NCBI GenBank assembly: GCA_016841045.1
Contig: JAENZX010000002.1
Coordinates: 158,965-211,311, forward strand
DNA: 52,347 nucleotides
DNA from: Thermincola carboxydiphila
GTDB lineage: Bacteria > Bacillota > Thermincolia > Thermincolales > UBA2595
Direction: 5' to 3'
Positions 17,399 through 25,879 of this stretch are shown piece by piece (position 1 is the first letter of the stretch; every line of letters begins with the position of its first letter). The position numbers were made by a program, and so were the translations under genes. The notes below the pieces were generated by a model, which saw only the letters and a program-made list of their open reading frames with translations, was not told the DNA's origin and ran no database searches.

Positions 17399-18556
17399 TT
17401 GGCAAAACGATTAATTGCTTCGACCATTGTATTAACAATTTTTTACCTGATGATTTTTGAACCGGCTGTAATGGCACAGGGCAAACCCAATATTACTGCT
17501 GATGCTGCTATTTTGATGGATTTGAAGACAGGGCAGGTACTCTATGCGAAGAATCCTTTTAAGAAAAGACCTCCGGCCAGCACTACAAAAGTATTGACTG
17601 CACTAATAGCCATTGAAAGCGGAAAATCTAATCAAAAAATAAAAGTCAGCCGCCAGGCAGCATATACCGAAGGGTCCAGTATGCATCTGAAGGTTGGGGA
17701 AATTGTCAGTCTGTCGGATCTGATATACGGAGCGCTTATGCGTTCAGGTAATGACGCATGTGAGGCCATTGCAGAGTATTTGGCCGGCAGCCAAGAGCAA
17801 TTTGCGTTACTAATGAATGTTAAGGCTTTATCACTGGGAGCTGTGAATTCACATTTTGTCAATCCTCACGGACTGCCGGATGATAAGCATTATACCTGTG
17901 CTTATGATTTAGCACTTATAGCACGTCATGCCTTAACCAATCCTATCTTTTCAAATATTGTCAGTACACGAAATAAGATGCTTACAGATACTGAAGGAGA
18001 GGCAGTAAGACGATTTTCAAATACTAACAAGCTTTTGTGGAAGTATTTGTGGGCAGATGGTGTAAAAACCGGTACAACAAATAAAGCCGGACAGTGCCTG
18101 ATTTCTTCTGCAACCAAAGGGAACAGACAGTTGGTGGCAGTGGTTCTGCATAGTGGAAACCGCTGGCGGGATTCGATAGAGCTATTCGAGTTTGGGTTTA
18201 ATCGGTTCGAATATTCGCAGGTAGCAGTTGCAGGCGCTGAGTTTGGCAAGCTTCAGGTCCAGAACGGGGAACAGATAAAAGTACCGGTTTCCTATGGGTC
18301 TGACCTTGGACTGCTCATCCCTCTGGATAAGCCGGATGCTGTTGAGAAAAGGCTGATTTACGATTCCTACCCTGCAGCACCCATAAAAAAAGGTCAGATA
18401 ATTGGTTCGGTGAGTTATTTTGTAAACGGCAATTTTGCGGGAAGGGTTAGTCTTAAAGCCGCACAAGATGTTGATGAAAAGGGGTTGTGGACCAGGATTC
18501 AAGAGTGGTTCTATTTAACGGTAAAAAGCTTTTGGGGGACGTTGTTCCTAAACTAA
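17399..18556 (+). CDS. D-alanyl-D-alanine carboxypeptidase (DacF/DacB type)
   Basis: This serine peptidase S11 trims the terminal D-Ala from peptidoglycan stem peptides. Catalytic motifs are STTK (nucleophile about residue 61), SGN (about 117) and KTGTTNKAG (about 223), followed by a PBP5_C-type domain and a C-terminal amphipathic segment (WTRIQEWFYLTVKSFWG) that would tether it to the membrane. I chose TTG 17399 because GATGGGGAG precedes it and it gives a normal signal peptide (AKRLIASTIVL). ATG 17333 would add 22 hydrophilic residues and has no clear ribosome binding site. Clostridial and Bacillus homologues include sporulation-specific DacF. Confidence 0.92.
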   Translation: MAKRLIASTIVLTIFYLMIFEPAVMAQGKPNITADAAILMDLKTGQVLYAKNPFKKRPPASTTKVLTALIAIESGKSNQKIKVSRQAAYTEGSSMHLKVGEIVSLSDLIYGALMRSGNDACEAIAEYLAGSQEQFALLMNVKALSLGAVNSHFVNPHGLPDDKHYTCAYDLALIARHALTNPIFSNIVSTRNKMLTDTEGEAVRRFSNTNKLLWKYLWADGVKTGTTNKAGQCLISSATKGNRQLVAVVLHSGNRWRDSIELFEFGFNRFEYSQVAVAGAEFGKLQVQNGEQIKVPVSYGSDLGLLIPLDKPDAVEKRLIYDSYPAAPIKKGQIIGSVSYFVNGNFAGRVSLKAAQDVDEKGLWTRIQEWFYLTVKSFWGTLFLN

Positions 18557-18639
18557 TAAATTATTTGTAGAGGAATTCCTGACTGTATATAGAAGCTATA
18601 AAGAATGTGCCTCTAAACATATAGGAGGGTTTAGTATAT

Positions 18640-19893
18640 ATGTATAATAAAACAACATTATCAAACGGTGTAAGAATTGTAACAGAAGAAATACCACATG
18701 TAAGATCGGTCTGTTTGGGTTTTTGGGTTGGAGCCGGTTCTCGTGATGAGGACGACAGCAATAACGGGATAGCCCATTTCATTGAACACATGATGTTCAA
18801 AGGGACAGAAAAGAGAACCGCCAAGGAAATAGCCGAAACCCTGGATGCAGTCGGGGGACAGCTTAATGCCTTTACTTCCAAAGAATATACTTGTTATTAT
18901 GCCAAGGTACTTGATGAACATCTTGACATTGCTGTTGATTTGTTAGGTGACATGTTTTTTAATTCACTGTTTAAGGAAGACGATATCGAGAAAGAGAAAA
19001 ATGTGATAATTGAAGAAATCAAGATGTATGAGGATGCCCCTGACGAACTGGTACATGATATTTTTGCCAGCACGTTGTGGAGTGGTCATGCCCTTGGCAG
19101 ACCCGTTATAGGCACAGAAGAAATTATAAAGCGTTTGGGCAGGGAAGACCTCATTAGTTTCAAGGATCGATTCTATTCTCCCGATTCGGTGGTAGTAGCT
19201 GCGGCAGGCAATGTCAAGCATGATGAAATTATCCAAAAACTAGGTCCTATCTTTGAAAAGCTGAGAACTCAACCTGTAGAGAGACGGTATGTTGCTCCAA
19301 AGGTTCATAGCAGTATTCAGTCAAGAAAAAAAGATACTGAACAGGTTCACCTGTGCATAGGTACACCTGGACTTCCTATGGATCATGAGAACACATATGT
19401 TTTTCATATTTTAAACAGTGTATTGGGGGGAGGAATCAGTTCCCGCCTGTTCCAGGAAATCCGAGAGGAAAGAGGATTGGCCTATTCAGTGTATACGTAC
19501 CAAAGTTCTTACAGGGATGCCGGACTTTTCTCAGTTTACGCAGGTTTAAGCCAGAATAATCTGGACCAGCTGATATCCCTTGTTGTAAGAGAGATGAAGG
19601 ATTTCCGCTTAAACGGTATTACAAAGGGTGAGTTAAACAGGGCCAAAGAACAAATAAAAGGCAGCATGTACCTTGGACTGGAAAATGTTAGTAATAGGAT
19701 GAGCCGTATAGGTAAATCAGAACTTTGCCTTAAACGATTGGTGACGATTGACGAGGCGGTCAAGAAAATAAATGATGTGACCCATGAATCTATAAAAGGT
19801 CTTGCGGAGTACCTGTTCAGAAATGAAAAAATAGTTGTGGCTGCAATTGGCCCGCAATTAGATAAGAAACGGCTAGAGGTTTGCCTTGATTAA
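18640..19893 (+). CDS. mlpA: M16 family zinc peptidase (MlpA-like)
   Basis: This 417-residue protein is a single-chain member of the pitrilysin / mitochondrial processing peptidase family. The inverted zinc motif HFIEH lies at residues 46-50, with the downstream Glu expected about 75 residues on. The second half shows the typical GGGISSRLFQEIREERGLAYSV motif. The ATG at 18640 follows AGGAGGG. B. subtilis mlpA (ymxG) has the same neighbours. Its physiological substrates are not known. Confidence 0.93.
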   Translation: MYNKTTLSNGVRIVTEEIPHVRSVCLGFWVGAGSRDEDDSNNGIAHFIEHMMFKGTEKRTAKEIAETLDAVGGQLNAFTSKEYTCYYAKVLDEHLDIAVDLLGDMFFNSLFKEDDIEKEKNVIIEEIKMYEDAPDELVHDIFASTLWSGHALGRPVIGTEEIIKRLGREDLISFKDRFYSPDSVVVAAAGNVKHDEIIQKLGPIFEKLRTQPVERRYVAPKVHSSIQSRKKDTEQVHLCIGTPGLPMDHENTYVFHILNSVLGGGISSRLFQEIREERGLAYSVYTYQSSYRDAGLFSVYAGLSQNNLDQLISLVVREMKDFRLNGITKGELNRAKEQIKGSMYLGLENVSNRMSRIGKSELCLKRLVTIDEAVKKINDVTHESIKGLAEYLFRNEKIVVAAIGPQLDKKRLEVCLD

Positions 19894-19905
19894 CGGAGGA
19901 GCATT

Positions 19906-20355
19906 GTGGAACACGTAAAAATAAGAATAAAAAGGACTAGTGCAGGCAAAGGGATTCCACTACCGCAGTATATGACAAATGGCGCTGCAGGTATGGATCT
20001 TTATGCGGCAGTTGAGGAACCAGAAACAATTCTACCGGGTGAAATTAAGCTGGTATCTTCTGGAATAAGCATAGCGTTACCTGAAGGATACGAGGCTCAG
20101 ATAAGACCTAGGAGCGGACTCGCTTTAAAACATGGGATTACCATGGTCAACACTCCGGGAACCATTGATTCTGATTATAGGGGTGAAATAGGCCTGATTT
20201 TGACCAATCTTGGACAAGCCCCATTTATCATTAAACGAGGTGACCGTATTGCGCAGATGGTTATTAATAAGGTCGCCAGGGCAGATTTCCTTGAAGTTGA
20301 AGATTTGGATGAAACTGATCGGAGTACTGGAGGTTTTGGATCTACAGGAAAATAA
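19906..20355 (+). CDS. dut: Deoxyuridine 5'-triphosphate nucleotidohydrolase
   Basis: dUTPase converts dUTP to dUMP, keeping uracil out of DNA. All five trimeric-dUTPase motifs are visible: [40 protein letters not shown] and [10 protein letters not shown]. The 149-residue length is standard. It starts with GTG at 19906, 6 bp after ACGGAGGA, and 12 bp after the protease gene, so the two are likely co-transcribed. Confidence 0.98.
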   Translation: MEHVKIRIKRTSAGKGIPLPQYMTNGAAGMDLYAAVEEPETILPGEIKLVSSGISIALPEGYEAQIRPRSGLALKHGITMVNTPGTIDSDYRGEIGLILTNLGQAPFIIKRGDRIAQMVINKVARADFLEVEDLDETDRSTGGFGSTGK

Positions 20356-20447
20356 ATAGTTAGCATAGCAGATTGCGGTTAACAGTCAGCAGTGAAAGAA
20401 AAGATACTGCCAACTGCGGACGGCAGACTACCAAACAACTGACTTTC

Positions 20448-20488
20448 TTAAAAAAAAGGTGTGCGTTTTTAAACGCAAACCTTTTTTT
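20448..20488. terminator. Bidirectional terminator between dut and ylmC
   Basis: AAAAAAAAGGT and TGCGTTT pair with AAACGCA and ACCTTTTTTT. The symmetrical A- and T-runs let it serve both converging genes. Confidence 0.85.
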
Positions 20489-20502
20489 CTACCAAGTTGT
20501 TA

Positions 20503-20781
20503 TTATCCTGGACATCTAATAAGGTTTGGTACTGTATTATCCAACTCTACGATAATTACTTCATTACCAATTCTTTTTACAGCCTCCCATGGAATAATCA
20601 TATTTTGGCGGTCTGCCCACAGACTAAAAAAGGTGTTTCTATGGGGTAGGACAATAGAATGAATTTCTCCTGTATGTATATCAATGAGCATATCGGCCTC
20701 GCCTATTACACCTAGCCTTGCACCGTCAACCAGATTAATAACTTCTTTGCCCTCAAGGTCACTGAGCCTGATGGTTTTCAT
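20503..20781 (-). CDS. ylmC: YlmC/YmxH family PRC-barrel protein
   Basis: This encodes 92 residues beginning MKTIRLSDLEGKEVINLVDGARLG, the signature of the YlmC/YmxH family. The fold is a PRC barrel. Family members are found in spore-formers and are often noted as sporulation proteins, but the mechanism is unknown. I start it at ATG 20781, after AAGGGGGTAGCGG; an upstream in-frame ATG at 20814 would add 11 residues. In B. subtilis ymxH has the same place beside dpaA. Confidence 0.9.
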   Translation of the reverse strand: MKTIRLSDLEGKEVINLVDGARLGVIGEADMLIDIHTGEIHSIVLPHRNTFFSLWADRQNMIIPWEAVKRIGNEVIIVELDNTVPNLIRCPG

Positions 20782-20879
20782 AACCGCTACCCCCTTTAGA
20801 ATAAGGCCGTACACAAAGAATATAGGCCTTATTAATTAATATGAAAGGGTGTCCGAGACTATTCTGATATTCCCCAAAT

Positions 20880-21338
20880 TTAAAGTTTATTTTTGCGATT
20901 AATTTTATAGCTTTTTTCCAGTGCAGATCTTAGGTATCTGATGAACAGCGGGGCTACCGCCAGACCAGCAGCCAGATAAGATGCAATTAGGAAGGCTTTA
21001 AATGCCAGGTATAGACCACTGTCGAAGTTTCGCTCCAGAAACGCCAGCATGGAATTGTATGCAGTTGTTCCAGGGACAAGGGGGATGATTCCTGAAACTA
21101 TATATACGGTTACAGGTTGTTTTTGAAATCTTGCCAGAATTTCTGCCAACGCTCCTATCATTAAAGCTCCGGCCACTGCTACCACAAGCTCTGGTACCCT
21201 TTGTCTCGACAGAGCCTCGCTGGTGGCCCATCCCATCATACCCGTAATACCGACCGTAATCCAGGCGGATTTTGGAGTGCGTAGGGTAATGCCTGTGAAA
21301 AGGGCAGTAGCAAAAGCTAGAAGTGAGTTGATTAACAA
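20880..21338 (-). CDS. ThrE-type exporter, C-terminal half (YjjB-like)
   Basis: This 152-residue membrane protein has about four hydrophobic helices and the family segment SGIIPLVPGTTAYNSM. It corresponds to the second half of the threonine/serine exporter ThrE, encoded here as a separate gene (DUF3815). The upstream minus-strand gene encodes the first half, so the two likely form one transporter. Substrates are not certain; amino acids or succinate have been reported for relatives. Confidence 0.88.
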   Translation of the reverse strand: MLINSLLAFATALFTGITLRTPKSAWITVGITGMMGWATSEALSRQRVPELVVAVAGALMIGALAEILARFQKQPVTVYIVSGIIPLVPGTTAYNSMLAFLERNFDSGLYLAFKAFLIASYLAAGLAVAPLFIRYLRSALEKSYKINRKNKL

Positions 21339-21373
21339 ACCGGTACCTCCCTTTTTTAGGTAGAAAGAAATAA

Positions 21374-22150
21374 TTAAAATAAATTTTTGAAATAACCAGC
21401 ATATAAAGCCAGAGCGAAGCCTACACCTCCGGCCAAGGCGGCTGCCACCAGTAGTGCTTCAACCATCCTCAGGGTGCCTGATAGCAGGTCTCCTGAAATA
21501 AAGTCTCTGACAGCATTTGTGAGTGCAACTCCGGGGACGAGGGGGAGAAGGGCACCCACAACTATTTTATCCAAATGTTCCCCAAATCCAAAGTTCACGA
21601 ATAATATACCAGTAAGGCCGGCAAATAAACCTGCAAGATAGTGCTGCAGTACATAAGCCAAATTAAATGCGGCGGCTCCTATTACTATTCTTACCACTGC
21701 AGTGGCTAACACGGCAGGTAAGAAGTCGGTCCAGCTGCCGCCAAGTAAAACTGTGGCTGCGCCAGAAGCAAAAGCTCCTGCCGACAATAGCCAAAGGCGG
21801 GGGAAATTTCCAGGTGTGTCAGTATAAATATCCTTAACTAAGGCCAGACCATCAGCAAGAGTAATCTTTCCGTCAGCAAATTTTCGGGAAATGTCATTTA
21901 CTGCTGACACAACTGTCATGTTTGTATCCCGCTCGCGAATTCTTTTGGCTGTAGTCAGGCGAATCCCTTTGAACCTTCCATTAACAATGATTCCGGTTGG
22001 GAACACCAGCACCTCTGTTTCAGTGATTTGAGCCCTGTTGCAGATCCTTATTATAGTATCCTCAACCCTAGATGTTTCTGCACCGTTTTTCAGGAGAAGC
22101 TCACCGGCCAGACCGGCAAACTCCAGCGCCTCGTAGCCTGATATAAACAT
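21374..22150 (-). CDS. ThrE-type exporter, N-terminal half (YjjP-like)
   Basis: This 258-residue protein has a soluble N-terminal region (about 1-110, GAETSRVEDTIIRICN) and about five membrane helices, with the conserved LVPGVALTNAVRDFISGDLLSG motif. This is DUF1212, the first half of ThrE. It is 35 bp upstream of the partner gene on the same strand. No clear regulation is visible; it diverges from dapB across a 185-bp gap. Confidence 0.9.
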   Translation of the reverse strand: MFISGYEALEFAGLAGELLLKNGAETSRVEDTIIRICNRAQITETEVLVFPTGIIVNGRFKGIRLTTAKRIRERDTNMTVVSAVNDISRKFADGKITLADGLALVKDIYTDTPGNFPRLWLLSAGAFASGAATVLLGGSWTDFLPAVLATAVVRIVIGAAAFNLAYVLQHYLAGLFAGLTGILFVNFGFGEHLDKIVVGALLPLVPGVALTNAVRDFISGDLLSGTLRMVEALLVAAALAGGVGFALALYAGYFKNLF

Positions 22151-22335
22151 CAGTCCTTTACGGTTTTTAATTATGATTTCCCAAAACAGCTTCAGTATTC
22201 ACTAGGCTGTCAATGACTTGCCCTTGACATATCTGCTAATTTATAAGAAAATAAAATTTAAGGTATTTTGTGTAAGCTAATTGTCGCAGCAAAGAAGCTG
22301 GTATTGTTTTTCAGAATTCGGTGGGAGGTTTATAT

Positions 22336-23136
22336 ATGAACACAAAAGTAATTGTAGTTGGTGCTGATGGCAGGATGGGCCGTGAGGTAGTAAAAACCGT
22401 GCTAAATGAAAGTGATCTGTCCCTGGTAGGTGCAGTTGATACCAGAAACCACGGTCTTGATGTTGGTGTCTTAACAGGTGGTACTCCGTGTGGGGTTCTT
22501 TTGGCAGGAAACCTTGGACGGGTTTTGGAGGAGACTGGGGCCGAAGTTGCGGTTGATTTTACCACACCTGAGATAATCAGAGAGAATTTGTCTGTCTATA
22601 TTAGACACAAGGTAAATATAGTTATTGGGACAACCGGTTTATCCGAAGAGGATGTTGATGATATTGACAAGTCGGCAAGGGAGGCTGGAATAGGAGTGGT
22701 GATAGCCCCCAATTTTGCAATAGGCGCTATACTGATGATGAAGTTTGCAAGTATTGCTGCTAAGTATTTTCCCAATGTGGAGATTATTGAACTTCATCAT
22801 GATGAGAAATTAGATGCACCGTCAGGCACTGCCATTAAAACGGCGGAATTAGTCAAGGCAGGCCGTGAATCCATCCGGCAGGGCCACCCTGAAGAACATG
22901 AAAAAATTACCGGTGCCAGGGGAGCCGAGTTTGACGGAATGCGTATTCATAGCATACGTCTTCCAGGATTCGTAGCTCATCAGGAGGTAATCTTCGGAGG
23001 CCTTGGCCAGACCTTAAGTATTAGACACGATTCCATTAACCGGGAATCTTTTATGCCTGGTGTCGTTCTTGCCATTAGAAAAGTACTTGATTTGAAAGGA
23101 GTGACTTATGGTCTGGAAAAACTGTTAACTGAATAA
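22336..23136 (+). CDS. dapB: 4-hydroxy-tetrahydrodipicolinate reductase
   Basis: DapB reduces the product of DapA to tetrahydrodipicolinate in the lysine / diaminopimelate pathway. The NAD(P)-binding GADGRMGREVV, IGTTGLSEED, and the substrate motif ELHHDEKLDAPSGTA are clear. Length is 266 aa from ATG 22336, which has GGGAGG upstream; the GTG at 22321 would add five residues. It heads the dapB-dpaA-dpaB-asd-dapG-dapA block. A TTGACA at about 22225 may belong to its promoter, but a matching -10 is unclear. Confidence 0.97.
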   Translation: MNTKVIVVGADGRMGREVVKTVLNESDLSLVGAVDTRNHGLDVGVLTGGTPCGVLLAGNLGRVLEETGAEVAVDFTTPEIIRENLSVYIRHKVNIVIGTTGLSEEDVDDIDKSAREAGIGVVIAPNFAIGAILMMKFASIAAKYFPNVEIIELHHDEKLDAPSGTAIKTAELVKAGRESIRQGHPEEHEKITGARGAEFDGMRIHSIRLPGFVAHQEVIFGGLGQTLSIRHDSINRESFMPGVVLAIRKVLDLKGVTYGLEKLLTE

Positions 23137-23157
23137 TAAAAACCTTTTTTGACAAGC

Positions 23158-23211
23158 ACCTCCCTTTGTACGGTTTCATATACTGTCAGTAGTTGGTCGT
23201 ACAAAGGAGGT
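23158..23211 (+). promoter_or_regulatory. Hairpin covering the dpaA ribosome binding site, with an internal sigma-K-like -10
   Basis: The left arm (23158-23172) is the reverse complement of the right arm (23198-23211, CGTACAAAGGAGGT) with a single bulged C, so the AAAGGAGG site of dpaA is buried in a 14-bp stem. In the 25-base loop lies CATATACTG (23177-23185), close to the sigma-K -10 consensus CATANNNTA. A transcript starting near 23192 would lack the left arm and expose the site. Confidence 0.55.
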
Positions 23212-23217
23212 TGTGTC

Positions 23218-24138
23218 ATGAGTTCTAGGCTCGCGGGAGCAGCCATCGCAGTCATTGGTGGTGATGACAGGGAAGTGGTCCTTGTTTCCGAACTGGTGAA
23301 GATGGGTGCTGACGTAAGAGTAGCAGGAATTTCTAAATTAGCGGAAAACAAATCTGTCCAGTGCTTTAAAAAGATCGAAGATGCAGTTAAAGGAGTACGC
23401 TTTGTTATACTCCCAATGCCGGGAATAGATGAGAATGGCTTTGTGAGGGCAAAGTACAGTACAGAGCCGCTGCTCTTAGACAAAAGCACAATGTTATCCT
23501 TTAATGATGACAGTGTGATGATTGTTGGATTCGCCCGACCACTACTAAAGAAACTTGCAAGCGAACGAGGAGTCAAAATTGTAGAAATTGCAGAAATGGA
23601 TGAGGTTGCAATTCTCAATTCTATTCCTTCAGCCGAAGGCGCCATCAAAATGGCGATGGAAGCAACGGATATAACCCTTCACGGTAGTAATGTGATTGTT
23701 ATCGGGTTTGGCCGGTGCGGTGTAACATTGGCAAGAATGCTAGCAGGTATCGGTGCTAAAACATCTGTAGTGGCAAGGAAACCCAAAGACCACGCACGTA
23801 TCAGGGAAATGGGTCTCACGGCGTTTACCTATGAGCAGCTCAAAGACGTAATAGGAGCGGCTGATATCATATTCAACACGGTTCCTTCTATGGTTTTGGA
23901 CAGAGAGATGCTGAAAACCGCTAATACAGAAGTTTACATTTGTGACATTGCCTCTTCACCTGGTGGTGTCGACTTTACGGCGGCCGGAGAACTGGGAATC
24001 AATGCTGTATTAGCTCCTGGGCTACCAGGTAAGGCAGCGCCGAAAACGGCAGGTTTGATTCTGGCACAGGTGATTCCGGGATTAATAGCAGCCGAACTCA
24101 TGGATACATCCTCTTTATCCAATAGTGGATTACAGTAG
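23218..24138 (+). CDS. dpaA: Dipicolinate synthase subunit A
   Basis: DpaA (SpoVFA) with DpaB oxidises dihydrodipicolinate to dipicolinic acid, the main small molecule of the spore core, in the mother cell. The protein has a Rossmann fold with IGFGRCGVTLARMLAGIGAKT in its second half and conserved LPMPGIDENGFVRAKY. The start is ATG 23218, 7 bp after AAAGGAGG; the frame is open upstream to 23149 but that has no such site. Length is 306 aa. It follows dapB directly, drawing on the same intermediate. Confidence 0.96.
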   Translation: MSSRLAGAAIAVIGGDDREVVLVSELVKMGADVRVAGISKLAENKSVQCFKKIEDAVKGVRFVILPMPGIDENGFVRAKYSTEPLLLDKSTMLSFNDDSVMIVGFARPLLKKLASERGVKIVEIAEMDEVAILNSIPSAEGAIKMAMEATDITLHGSNVIVIGFGRCGVTLARMLAGIGAKTSVVARKPKDHARIREMGLTAFTYEQLKDVIGAADIIFNTVPSMVLDREMLKTANTEVYICDIASSPGGVDFTAAGELGINAVLAPGLPGKAAPKTAGLILAQVIPGLIAAELMDTSSLSNSGLQ

Positions 24139-24152
24139 TCGGGGGTGCTTGG

Positions 24153-24743
24153 ATGCAACTAAAAGGTATTAAAATAGGTTTTGCTGTTACAGGCTCACAC
24201 TGCACCATTAAAGAAGTCTTAAGCCAAGTTTCTTTGCTAGTCGAACGCGGCAGTGATGTATACCCAATTGTGTCTACCAGTGTAGATTGTGAAGATACAA
24301 GGTTCGGAAAGGCAGCTGACTGGAAAGAATTTTTAAAAAATACTACAGGACATGAAATAATTAAGACTGTTGTGGAAGCCGAACCAATTGGTCCACAAAG
24401 CCTCTTTGACATTATAGTGGTAGCTCCATGTACAGGGAATACATTGGCGAAGTTGGTCAATGGCATTACAGACAGCCCTGTATTAATGGCTGTAAAAGCT
24501 CATCTTAGGAACCAAAAGCCGGTTGTCATGGCAATATCAACAAATGATGGATTGGGTATGAACGCAAGAAATATCGGAATGCTCCTAAATATTAAAAATA
24601 TTTACATGGTTCCTTTCGGGCAGGATAATCCTATTCAAAAAGCTAATTCTTTAGTAGCAAAGATGTCGCTGTTGCCAGAGACGATTGAGTACGCTCTGGA
24701 TGGTAAACAGATTCAGCCTGTAATTATTCAATATCAAGAATAA
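24153..24743 (+). CDS. dpaB: Dipicolinate synthase subunit B
   Basis: DpaB (SpoVFB) is a 196-residue flavoprotein-like subunit (HFCD family) of dipicolinate synthase. IGFAVTGSHCTIKEV at the N-terminus, VVAPCTGNTLAKLVNGITDSPVLMA and the central CEDTRFGKA are family features. It begins 14 bp after dpaA and is certainly co-transcribed with it. It provides marker evidence that the organism makes endospores. Confidence 0.96.
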   Translation: MQLKGIKIGFAVTGSHCTIKEVLSQVSLLVERGSDVYPIVSTSVDCEDTRFGKAADWKEFLKNTTGHEIIKTVVEAEPIGPQSLFDIIVVAPCTGNTLAKLVNGITDSPVLMAVKAHLRNQKPVVMAISTNDGLGMNARNIGMLLNIKNIYMVPFGQDNPIQKANSLVAKMSLLPETIEYALDGKQIQPVIIQYQE

Positions 24744-24840
24744 CTACGGCTGCGAATTAATATTTGAATGAAAAAATCTGTGCCGTTGGTGTTGGTGAAA
24801 AAGCCTTTGCAAGATATACAAACTTTACGGAGGGATGTAC

Positions 24841-25854
24841 GTGAAAAAGTTCAATGTAGCAGTAGTAGGCGCCACCGGCGCGGTTGGACAAGAGTTACTA
24901 AAGATTTTGAAAGAACGGAATTTTCCTATAGGCCAATTAAAGCTATTGGCTACTGAGAGGTCGGCAGGTAAAAAGATAGAATATAATGGTACTGAATATA
25001 TCGTTGAAAACACCACAGCGGAAGCTTTTGAAGGTGTTGACATAGCGCTTTTTGCAGGTGGCTCAGCCAGCAAGGATTTTGCCCGTGAAGCAGCCAACAG
25101 AGGTGCAGTTGTTGTAGATAACAGCAGCGCTTTTAGGATGGATCCTGATGTACCTTTGGTAGTTCCTGAGGTTAATCCGGAAGATGTTAAGCTGCACAAG
25201 GGAATTATTGCTAACCCTAACTGTTCAACCATTATTATGGTTGTAGCCTTAAAACCTGTCCATGATGCAGCAAAAATAAAAAGAGTGGTTGTTTCCACTT
25301 ACCAGGCAGTATCAGGTGCGGGGAAAGAGGCAATAGATGAACTTGCCGCTCAGGTAAAGCTGCTTTCCGAAGGAAATGATGTTTCCGCTGAAGTTTTCCC
25401 CTATCAGATCGCTTATAATTTGATTCCACATATAGATGTTTTCTCTGACCTTGACTACACTAAAGAAGAGTGGAAGATGGTAAATGAGACCAAGAAGATT
25501 CTTCATGATGAAAGTATCCAGATAACTGCAACGACAGTAAGAGTTCCGATATTTAGAAGCCACTCTGAATCAGTTAATATTGAAACCGAGCGCAAAGTGT
25601 CAGCCACAGAGGCAAAGGAACTTCTAGCTAGTGCTCCCGGGGTAATTGTTCAGGATAAACCGGAGAAAAAAGAATATCCGATGCCTTTGTATACATCAGA
25701 TAGGGACGAGGTTTTTATTGGTAGAATCAGGGAAGATAATTCCATCGCTAACGGATTAAATCTGTGGGTTGTTGCTGACCAACTAAGAAAGGGCGCAGCC
25801 ACAAATGCTGTTCAGATAGCTGAACTGATAGTGAAATACAACTGTTTTCTTTAA
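24841..25854 (+). CDS. asd: Aspartate-semialdehyde dehydrogenase
   Basis: Asd reduces aspartyl phosphate to aspartate semialdehyde, the branch point to lysine, threonine and methionine. The NADP-binding VVGATGAVGQELL and active-site Cys in NPNCSTI are seen, and the second motif YQAVSGAGKEA follows. I start at GTG 24841, 6 bp after GGAGGG; the ATG at 24835 is immediately next to the ribosome binding site. Length is 337 aa, normal. It lies within the dap block. Confidence 0.97.
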   Translation: MKKFNVAVVGATGAVGQELLKILKERNFPIGQLKLLATERSAGKKIEYNGTEYIVENTTAEAFEGVDIALFAGGSASKDFAREAANRGAVVVDNSSAFRMDPDVPLVVPEVNPEDVKLHKGIIANPNCSTIIMVVALKPVHDAAKIKRVVVSTYQAVSGAGKEAIDELAAQVKLLSEGNDVSAEVFPYQIAYNLIPHIDVFSDLDYTKEEWKMVNETKKILHDESIQITATTVRVPIFRSHSESVNIETERKVSATEAKELLASAPGVIVQDKPEKKEYPMPLYTSDRDEVFIGRIREDNSIANGLNLWVVADQLRKGAATNAVQIAELIVKYNCFL

Positions 25855-25879
25855 TTAACTGTTTTTAGGAGATGACAGG

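Noticed and set aside
22151-22335. Lysine riboswitch upstream of dapB
   Set aside because: The gap is only 185 bp and AT-rich, and lacks the conserved lysine-aptamer motifs.
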